From positions 1 through 12,191 of the forward strand of contig JAURMS010000034.1 in assembly GCA_030830595.1 (NCBI GenBank): DNA of 12,191 nucleotides, given 5' to 3'. A program made the position numbers and the translations under genes. The notes beneath the pieces are model-generated. The model searched no databases, had not been told where the DNA came from, and saw only the letters and a list, made by a program, of their open reading frames with translations. Each line of letters starts with the position of its first letter. Position 1 is the stretch's first letter. Below are positions 6,795 to 12,191 of the stretch, piece by piece. The DNA is from Gammaproteobacteria bacterium. Lineage in GTDB: Bacteria; Pseudomonadota; Gammaproteobacteria; Steroidobacterales; Steroidobacteraceae.

Positions 6795-7157
6795 TCAGGC
6801 GGGCTCGTAAATCGCGTAGCGTTTGCGTGCCGACTCCACTGTCTGCCAGGTACCACGAAATCCGGCCGGGATGACCCAGGCGTCGCCTGCGACAAATTTC
6901 CACGCGCGTCCATCCTCGGCGGTCAGCACCACGATCCCCTCCAGCAGGTGGCAGAACTCGTGCTCGCTGTACTGCACCCGCCAGGTGCCGGGGGTGCTGG
7001 CCCAGTCGCCGGTGAAAAACCGTCCTGCCGGATCCTGGTAGCGGTTGGCTACCCGGGCTGCGGGCTGACCGGCCACCAACCGCGCCGGATCGGGTCCGGC
7101 TGCCTCCCACTCGGCGGGCTCACTGAAGCTGACCAGTGCAGGGACCGGCTCTGGCAT
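6795..7157 (-). CDS. small cupin-fold protein (Cupin_3/DUF861-like)
   Basis: 120 residues forming one cupin barrel. The core is EHEFCHLLEGIVVLTAEDGR (about 65-84), followed by the second-motif region AGDAWVIPAGFRGTWQTVESARKRYAIYEPA (90-120). This pattern is that of the DUF861 cupins, which include ureidoglycine aminohydrolase-like and EutQ-like proteins. Potential metal-ligand residues E65, E67 and H70 are present, but ligation is not proved. No signal peptide is seen, so it should be cytoplasmic. The ATG at 7157 follows a strong AAGGAG site with 6-base spacing. Many such small cupins lie near amine-catabolism genes, but this one has its own short unit between the barrel gene and the divergent exporter operon, and no specific reaction can be assigned. 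Confidence 0.8.
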   Translation of the reverse strand: MPEPVPALVSFSEPAEWEAAGPDPARLVAGQPAARVANRYQDPAGRFFTGDWASTPGTWRVQYSEHEFCHLLEGIVVLTAEDGRAWKFVAGDAWVIPAGFRGTWQTVESARKRYAIYEPA

Positions 7158-7163
7158 GGGTAA

Positions 7164-7169
7164 CTCCTT
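7164..7169 (-). promoter_or_regulatory. ribosome binding site AAGGAG of the cupin gene
   Basis: AAGGAG (complement of 7169-7164) stands 6 bases before the ATG at 7157-7155, one of the best ribosome sites in the window. It supports this start over internal alternatives. Confidence 0.85.
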
Positions 7170-7170
7170 A

Positions 7171-7198
7171 TTGTCCCGATGCGGACTGGGGGTAGTAT
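7171..7198 (+). promoter_or_regulatory. candidate sigma-70 promoter of the CBS-exporter operon, overlapping the cupin promoter
   Basis: TTGTCC (7171-7176) and TAGTAT (7193-7198) are separated by 16 bases and would start transcription near 7205, ahead of the GGAGG ribosome site at 7216-7220. On the minus strand the same bases read GATACT (complement of 7199-7194), a five-of-six match to a -10 box for the cupin gene. The two divergent promoters may therefore share the same core DNA and compete. Confidence 0.45.
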
Positions 7199-7228
7199 CG
7201 GACCATCCAGTGCACGGAGGAAAGCGCC

Positions 7229-7666
7229 ATGGAAGTCAGAGCACTCTGCCGGCGTCAACCGGTGACGATCGATCCGCGTGCGGACCTCGTCGACGCAGCG
7301 AGGCTGATGCGTGAACATCACGTCGGCATCCTGGTGGTCAGTGACGGCTCCGACCCGCTGGGGGTGATCACGGACCGCGACATCGTGCTCGAGTCGGTCG
7401 CTGCCGATCTCTCGCCCCATGAGATCAGGGTCGGGGATGCCATGACCCTCGAGCCGGTGACGCTGGCGGCCGACTCGCCGGTGGACGTGGCCATCGAGAG
7501 CCTGCGGCTTGCCGGCGTCCGCCGCGCGCCGGTGTTGGACGCGGACGGCACGCTGTGCGGAGTGGTCTCGATGGACGACATCCTCGAACACCTGGCCGGT
7601 CAACTCGGGGCGCTGGCTGGCTCGGTTCGCCACGAGCAGGCCATCGAGCGGCTGGTCAGGCCCTGA
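7229..7666 (+). CDS. two-CBS-domain protein
   Basis: 145 residues made almost entirely of a tandem CBS pair (a Bateman module). CBS1 spans about 5-58 and ends in the hallmark GVITDRDIV (45-53); CBS2 spans about 68-125 with APVLDADGTLCGVVSMDDIL (100-119). Such pairs usually bind adenine nucleotides or S-adenosylmethionine and regulate a partner protein; no enzyme domain is present. GGAGG at 7216-7220 sits 8 bases before the ATG. The stop TGA (7664-7666) overlaps the probable CTG start of the ABC ATPase by 4 bases, so the protein is the first gene of the exporter operon. Whether it senses ligand for the transporter is inference from this placement. Confidence 0.88.
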   Translation: MEVRALCRRQPVTIDPRADLVDAARLMREHHVGILVVSDGSDPLGVITDRDIVLESVAADLSPHEIRVGDAMTLEPVTLAADSPVDVAIESLRLAGVRRAPVLDADGTLCGVVSMDDILEHLAGQLGALAGSVRHEQAIERLVRP

Positions 7667-8382
7667 GCGAGGTCGAGGGATCGACGGTCTTCCGCCTGGC
7701 CGGCGTCGCGCGGCGCTACCGGGTCGGTACGACCACCATCGACGCCCTGCGGGGCGTCGACCTCGAGCTGCCCGCGGGCGAGCTGGTGGTGCTGCTGGGG
7801 GCCTCGGGCAGCGGCAAGTCCACGCTGCTCAACATCATGGGGGGGCTCGATCGGCCCACCGAGGGCGAGGTGTGGTTTCGCGAACTGGCCCTGCATTCAG
7901 CGACCGACGATGCCCTGACCCGCTACCGCCGCGAGCATGTCGGCTTCGTCTTCCAGTTCTACAACCTGGTCCCGGGCCTGACAGCCGAGGAAAACGTCGA
8001 GCTGGTGACCGCCCTGTCGCCTGGCTCGATGGCCCCGGCAGAAGCCCTGGAGCGCGTGGGGCTGGGGGGACGCCGCGAGCATTTTCCGGCCCAGCTTTCC
8101 GGCGGCGAGCAGCAGCGCGTGGCCATCGCTCGCGCCATCGCCAGACGTCCGGCCGTACTCCTGTGCGATGAGCCTACCGGCGCCCTCGATTGCGCCACCG
8201 GCATCGTGGTGCTGGAGGCGCTCGCCGAGGCCAACCGCGAACTCGGCACCACCACCCTCGTCATCACCCACAATGCCGTCATCGCCCGCATGGCCGACCG
8301 GGTGATTCGGCTCTCCAACGGGGCCATCGCCGGCGTGGAGCAAAACGCCAGTCGGCAGCCGGCTGCCAGCCTGCAGTGGTAG
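7663..8382 (+). CDS. ABC transporter ATP-binding protein, MacB/LolD/DevA type, with probable CTG start
   Basis: 239 residues if translation begins at CTG 7663. Walker A GASGSGKST (46-54), Q-loop Q98 in VFQFYN, signature LSGGE (145-149), Walker B VLLCDEP (165-171) and switch His203 in ITHN are all intact. The spacing and the FYNLVPGLTAEENVEL stretch match ATPases serving MacB-type permeases. It drives mechanical work at the inner membrane with the next two genes. The start is odd: no ATG, GTG or TTG occurs in frame near the conserved N-terminus (VFRLAGVARRYRVG). The only canonical alternative is GTG 7555, which would add 36 residues (275 in all) inside the CBS gene and has no ribosome site. 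CTG 7663 gives the usual family length and a 4-base CTGA overlap with the CBS stop. Confidence 0.9.
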   Translation: MSEVEGSTVFRLAGVARRYRVGTTTIDALRGVDLELPAGELVVLLGASGSGKSTLLNIMGGLDRPTEGEVWFRELALHSATDDALTRYRREHVGFVFQFYNLVPGLTAEENVELVTALSPGSMAPAEALERVGLGGRREHFPAQLSGGEQQRVAIARAIARRPAVLLCDEPTGALDCATGIVVLEALAEANRELGTTTLVITHNAVIARMADRVIRLSNGAIAGVEQNASRQPAASLQW

Positions 8383-8385
8383 GCC

Positions 8386-10749
8386 GTGAGCCCGCTTGGC
8401 AAGAAACTGCTGCGCGACCTTGCCCGCCACCGGGCCCAGGCTATCGCCATCGCGCTCGTGGTGGCGATCGGCACCTCCATCCAGGTGGCCAGCAGCGGGC
8501 TGCTGGCCTCGCTGAGCGGGGCACGTGACGGTTTCTACCAGGAGCAGCGCTTTGCCGAGGTCTTTGCCTCACTGGTGCGCGCGCCCGAGCGCCTCGCGGG
8601 ACAGCTCGCGCGGATCGAGGGCGTGAAGGACGTCCAGACGCGGGTGAGGCTGGGTGGACTGCTGGACGACCCTCGACTCGGCGAGCCGGGCAGCGTCATG
8701 CTGGTGTCGTGGCCGGCAACTGGCCTCAATGGCGTCACCCTCTCTGCCGGGCGGGCACCACGGCCTGGTCACAACGAACTGGTGATCGGCAGCGCCTTCG
8801 CCGCCGCCCACGGCCTGCAGCCTGGCCACCCGCTACGCCTGATCGCACGAGGCCATCGCCTGGAGGCTCGGATCGTGGGCATCGGCGATTCGCCCGAGTT
8901 CGTCTACGCGATCGGCCCCGGCGAGCTGCTGCCCGATTACCGGCGCCACGCTCTGGGATGGATGGAGCATACGGAGCTGGCCGCGCTGGCGGGACTGACC
9001 GGCGCCTTCAACGACGTCAGCCTGTCGCTGCATCCGGCCGGCGATGCCGCGGCGCTGGAGGCGACGGTCATCGATGAGCTCGACCGCCTGCTGGCGCCCT
9101 ACGGAGGCGCCGGCGCCTATGGCCGCGACGAGCAGCTCTCGCACCGGTTCATCGAGAACGAATTTGATGAACTGAGGGTGCATGCCACGGTAGTGCCACT
9201 GATCTTCCTGGGCGCCGCAGCCTTCCTGCTGCACCTGGTGCTGACCCGGCGCGTGCGGCGCGAACGGGAGATCATCGGCATGCTGAAGGCCTTCGGCTTT
9301 GGCAACGGGGCCATCGCCCTGCACTATCTTTCTCTGGGTCTCGCCATCTACGCGGCGGGGGCCCTGGCCGGACTGGCCGGAGGCATCTGGCTGGGGCAGA
9401 TGCTGTCCGGCCTGTATCTGGATTTTTTCCGCTTTCCGGAGTTCGGCTTCACGCTCGACCCGGCGCGCACCCTGCTCGGCCTTGCCATCGCCGGCGCCGC
9501 AGTGGCGACCGGCACCCTGGCCGGGCTGCTGGAAGCCATGCGTCTGCCGCCGGCAGAGGCGATGCGGCCACCCACCCCGCCCCTGTATCGCCACCGTCTG
9601 CGCTGGCCCTCAGCCTGGACGCGCCGCGTTGGGGTGCCGGAGCGCATGATCCTGCGCCATCTCGCCCGCGCGCCGCTGCGCTCGGCGCTATCGGTGCTGG
9701 GGCTGGCGATCGCTTGCGGCCTGGTGACCTTCTCGGGCTTCCAGCAGGACGCCATCCACTTCCTGACCACGTTCCACTTTGAGCGCCAGAACCGTGCCGA
9801 CCTGACCGTGACCTTTGTGGAACCCCGCAGCGGCCGGGTGGCCCAGGAGCTGGCCCGCCAGCCCGGCGTGCTCGCGGTGCAGGGGCACCGCACCCTGCCC
9901 GTGAAGTTGGTGCACGGCCATGCCAGCTACCGCACGGCGCTCGAGGCGTGGCAGGCACAACCCGCGCTGAGGCGCCTGCTGGACCAGGCAGGGCAGGAAG
10001 TGAGCCTTCCCGCAGGTGGCCTGCTGCTTTCGCGTGAGCTCGGCAAGATGCTGGGCGTTCTGGTCGGCGACAGGCTCCGCGTGGAGGTGCTGGAGGGCGA
10101 CCGTCGCAGCCTCGATATGAGGGTCGCGGCGCTGCTGGAGGACTATGTCGGTGTGGGCGCCTACCTGCCGCTCGACTTCCTGCACCGGCAACTGGACGAA
10201 CAGGATGCATTAAGTGGCGCGTGGCTCGCAGTGGAACCTGGCCGCAGCACACCGCTGGTCGAAAGCCTGTCACGCTTGCCGGGGGTGGCCGCGGTGACGG
10301 TCAACGCACGGCGCAGCGAGGCCTTCAACGAGACCTTCGGACGCTCACTCATGATCGTGGCCGCAGTCTTCCTGGCCGTGGCCGGCACGCTGGCCTTCGC
10401 GATGATCTTCAATGCCGCCCGCACCCTGTTCGACGAGCGGCGCAGGGAACTGGCCACCCTGCGGGTGATCGGGCTCACGCGGGCCGAGACCGGCTACCTG
10501 CTGGCCGCGGAACTGTTGCTGCTGGCCCTGCTGGCCCTGCCCGTCGGGCTGGTCCTGGGTTACCTGCTTGCGGACCTGTTGGCCACCGCCATGCGCTCGG
10601 AGCTGTTCCGGCTGCCGGTGATCCTCGAGCGCGAGAGTTATGCCCGCGGCGCGATCTTGCTGCTTGCCGCGACGGCCGTGTCCGTGGGATGGTCACTGCG
10701 CGACTTGTGGAAACTGGATGTGAAGGAGGCCCTCTCGGCGAGGGACTGA
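8386..10749 (+). CDS. ABC transporter permease with two FtsX/MacB-type units
   Basis: 787 residues. Eight predicted membrane helices fall at about 18-40, 268-288, 316-340, 363-385, 433-452, 655-677, 703-732 and 754-772. The arrangement is helix, periplasmic domain, three helices, repeated twice, as in LolC/MacB-like permeases duplicated in one chain. Cytoplasmic coupling segments VRREREIIGMLKAFGFG (290-306) and ERRRELATLRVIGLTRAE (684-701) are the two FtsX signatures, and PPAEAMRP (388-395) closes the first unit as the C-terminal KEALS does the second. It would form the membrane part of an exporter or a periplasmic lipoprotein or peptide extrusion machine; the cargo is unknown. GTG start at 8386, three bases after the ATPase stop; the ribosome site is weak, so coupling to the ATPase is likely. 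Confidence 0.9.
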   Translation: MSPLGKKLLRDLARHRAQAIAIALVVAIGTSIQVASSGLLASLSGARDGFYQEQRFAEVFASLVRAPERLAGQLARIEGVKDVQTRVRLGGLLDDPRLGEPGSVMLVSWPATGLNGVTLSAGRAPRPGHNELVIGSAFAAAHGLQPGHPLRLIARGHRLEARIVGIGDSPEFVYAIGPGELLPDYRRHALGWMEHTELAALAGLTGAFNDVSLSLHPAGDAAALEATVIDELDRLLAPYGGAGAYGRDEQLSHRFIENEFDELRVHATVVPLIFLGAAAFLLHLVLTRRVRREREIIGMLKAFGFGNGAIALHYLSLGLAIYAAGALAGLAGGIWLGQMLSGLYLDFFRFPEFGFTLDPARTLLGLAIAGAAVATGTLAGLLEAMRLPPAEAMRPPTPPLYRHRLRWPSAWTRRVGVPERMILRHLARAPLRSALSVLGLAIACGLVTFSGFQQDAIHFLTTFHFERQNRADLTVTFVEPRSGRVAQELARQPGVLAVQGHRTLPVKLVHGHASYRTALEAWQAQPALRRLLDQAGQEVSLPAGGLLLSRELGKMLGVLVGDRLRVEVLEGDRRSLDMRVAALLEDYVGVGAYLPLDFLHRQLDEQDALSGAWLAVEPGRSTPLVESLSRLPGVAAVTVNARRSEAFNETFGRSLMIVAAVFLAVAGTLAFAMIFNAARTLFDERRRELATLRVIGLTRAETGYLLAAELLLLALLALPVGLVLGYLLADLLATAMRSELFRLPVILERESYARGAILLLAATAVSVGWSLRDLWKLDVKEALSARD

Positions 10750-10753
10750 GCCC

Positions 10754-11953
10754 ATGCTGAAGACACGCATCGTGAGCTGGGGACTGGCCGGCCTGGCGCT
10801 GGCCGCGATCATCCTGTGGGCACTGCGGGACCCGGCGGTCGAGGTGGAGGTGGGCATCGTCAGCACCGGGCCCTTGCTGGTCACCCTGGACCAGGAAGGG
10901 CGCACCCACGTCGAGGACCGTTACCTGGTGTCGGCGCCGGTGGCGGGCCTTGCCCGCCGCATCGAGTTGCGCCCCGGCGCCAACCTGGCCCCCGGCCAGT
11001 CCATCGCGGTGCTGGAGCCCTTGGCGGCCTCGGCTCTCGACCCGCGCTCACTGGCGGAGGCTCGGGCTGAATTGGCGCGTGCGGAGGCTGAAGTCCGTTC
11101 TGCCAAGGCCGACAGCGAAGCGGCCGCTGCCGCCAGCACGCGGGCACGCCAGCGGGACGAGCGCCTCGCTCAGGCCCTGCAATCGGGCGCGGTCAGCCGA
11201 GACGAGGCCGACGCGGCCGCGCTCGACCGCCGGGCGGCCGACGCATCGGCCCGCGCTGCGGCCTACCGGGTGGAACTGGCCGAGGCCGGGCGCCGGGCGG
11301 CCCGCGCGCGCGTCGAGGTGGCAGGCGGCACGCGCAGCAGCCAGGAGGCCATCATCCTGAGTTCCCCGATCGAGGCCTGCGTGCTCAAGGTCGAGCACGA
11401 AAGCGAGGGCGTGGTGCAGGCCGGCACGCCCCTGCTGGAGTTGGGCTGTCGGGAATCCATGGAAGTGCATGCCGACGTGCTGTCGGCCGATGCCGTGAAC
11501 CTCACCCCGGGCCAGGCGGCGACCATTGAAGACTGGGGCGGCGAGGGCAGCTTGTCGGCACGCGTCCTGCTGATCGAGCCGCAGGCCTTCACCGAGGTCT
11601 CGGCGCTGGGTGTCGAGGAGCAGCGCGTGCGCGTGGTGCTGGAACTGCTCGATCCGCTCGAACGCTGGTCCAGCCTCGGCGACGGGTATCGGGTGATGGT
11701 GCATTTCCTCGTGTGGCAGGGCGAGGACGTGCTGCAGGTGCCCGCCTCAGCCCTGTTCGAGCATGACGGCCAGGCGCAGGTCTTCGCGGTGGAGGGCGAT
11801 GGCATCCTGAGCCAGCGCGCAGTCACCATAGGGCAGCGCAACCCCGAGGCCGCACAGGTTCTCGACGGGCTGACCGCGGGCGAGGCCGTGGTCCTGCATC
11901 CCCGCCGCGAGCTTGCCCCAGGGCAGCGGGTGCGGCGCAGGACTGGAGGCTAA
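10754..11953 (+). CDS. periplasmic adaptor (membrane fusion) protein, HlyD/MacA family
   Basis: 399 residues. One N-terminal helix (about 8-24, LAGLALAAIILWAL) anchors it in the inner membrane; there is no lipobox cysteine. The two halves of the lipoyl-like domain are at about 58-90 (VSAPVAGLARRIELRPGANLAPGQSIAVLEP) and 198-231 (EAIILSSPIEACVL to GTPLLELG). An Ala/Arg/Glu-rich helical hairpin lies between them (98-188), followed by a beta-barrel domain (235-320) and a membrane-proximal domain to the end. It should bridge the permease to an outer-membrane TolC-like channel, not encoded here. The ATG lies 4 bases after the permease stop. The TAA at 11951-11953 overlaps the stop of the convergent usp gene. 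Confidence 0.9.
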   Translation: MLKTRIVSWGLAGLALAAIILWALRDPAVEVEVGIVSTGPLLVTLDQEGRTHVEDRYLVSAPVAGLARRIELRPGANLAPGQSIAVLEPLAASALDPRSLAEARAELARAEAEVRSAKADSEAAAAASTRARQRDERLAQALQSGAVSRDEADAAALDRRAADASARAAAYRVELAEAGRRAARARVEVAGGTRSSQEAIILSSPIEACVLKVEHESEGVVQAGTPLLELGCRESMEVHADVLSADAVNLTPGQAATIEDWGGEGSLSARVLLIEPQAFTEVSALGVEEQRVRVVLELLDPLERWSSLGDGYRVMVHFLVWQGEDVLQVPASALFEHDGQAQVFAVEGDGILSQRAVTIGQRNPEAAQVLDGLTAGEAVVLHPRRELAPGQRVRRRTGG

Positions 11954-12191
11954 AGCGGCGGCAACACCACCGGCCGCTTGCCACCCTGGCGCGGCACGGG
12001 CGTACGAAAGGACGTCGGCTTGATCACCAGGACGTCGCAGGCGAGCTGGTCGATGACCCGCTCGGCAGTATTACCGATGAAGAGCCGCTTGAGCCCGCTG
12101 CGCGAGACCGCGCCCATGACCACGAGGCCTGCCTCCATCTCGCCGGCGAGCACCGGCAGGTCGAGCGCGGGCAGGCCCGGCTGGAGATGCC
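11950..12191 (-). CDS. uspE: universal stress protein, UspE-like, C-terminal part (cut by window edge)
   Basis: The last 79 residues are visible; the frame is open to the window edge, so the start lies outside. LQPGLPALDLPVLAGEMEAGLVVMGAVSRSGLKRLFIGNTAERVIDQLACDVLVIKP carries the typical end of a UspA-fold domain. GNTAERVIDQLACDVLVIKP followed by SFRTPV resembles the second domain of UspE, a tandem-domain stress protein in gammaproteobacteria; a single-domain Usp cannot be excluded. The canonical ATP-binding G-x2-G-x9-G pattern is not clearly kept, as in UspE-type domains. The TAG stop (11952-11950) shares bases with the TAA of the convergent adaptor gene, leaving no room for a terminator between them. 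Confidence 0.85.
   Translation of the reverse strand, partial: HLQPGLPALDLPVLAGEMEAGLVVMGAVSRSGLKRLFIGNTAERVIDQLACDVLVIKPTSFRTPVPRQGGKRPVVLPPL

Noticed and set aside
1..12191. Mobile elements, CRISPR array, defence island, tRNA or rRNA genes
   Set aside because: No transposase or integrase motifs, spaced direct repeats, tRNA-like cloverleaf or rRNA sequence was seen on either strand, and coding density and base use look uniform apart from the short AT-rich leader.

Overview
The window is GC-rich, densely coding DNA from a proteobacterium, most likely a gammaproteobacterium. This is inferred from the gene content (RlmL, Pseudomonas-like AguB, KauB/PuuC and BauA enzymes, a UspE-like C-terminus, a MacAB-like exporter) and not from any phylogenetic computation. 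No transposase, integrase, phage gene, CRISPR array, tRNA or rRNA gene is visible. It reads as ordinary chromosome with a few unusual local features.

Left part (1-4418, minus strand). Four genes are packed head to tail: a PuuC/KauB-type aldehyde dehydrogenase, the N-carbamoylputrescine amidase aguB, a DEDDh exonuclease fused to a GIY-YIG nuclease, and the start of the 23S rRNA methyltransferase rlmL, which leaves the window at base 1. Each of the three junctions is a 4-base ATGA overlap, so the set should be one translationally coupled transcript. It links polyamine metabolism to nucleic-acid maintenance genes.

A divergent class III aminotransferase of the beta-alanine:pyruvate type (bauA-like, 4461-5792) faces the dehydrogenase across only 42 bases. 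A plausible shared job is amine catabolism: AguB makes putrescine, or beta-alanine is supplied; the transaminase makes an aldehyde; the dehydrogenase oxidises it to an acid. Agmatine deiminase (aguA) and any transporter are not in the window.

Middle (5809-7157, minus strand). A strong intrinsic terminator separates bauA from a TorF-like outer-membrane barrel protein with a signal peptide. The barrel gene has an AT-rich leader holding four TGTTGC/GCAACA copies, which form two mutually exclusive hairpins. Upstream of it lies a small cupin gene.

Right part (7171-11953, plus strand). A promoter divergent from the cupin gene precedes a compact operon: a two-CBS-domain protein, an ABC ATPase whose only well-placed start appears to be a CTG, an eight-helix MacB/FtsX-type permease and a HlyD-type periplasmic adaptor. 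Together the last three make a tripartite exporter of MacAB/DevBCA type without its outer-membrane channel. The operon converges on a UspE-like gene (11950-12191, partial, minus strand), and the two stop codons overlap.
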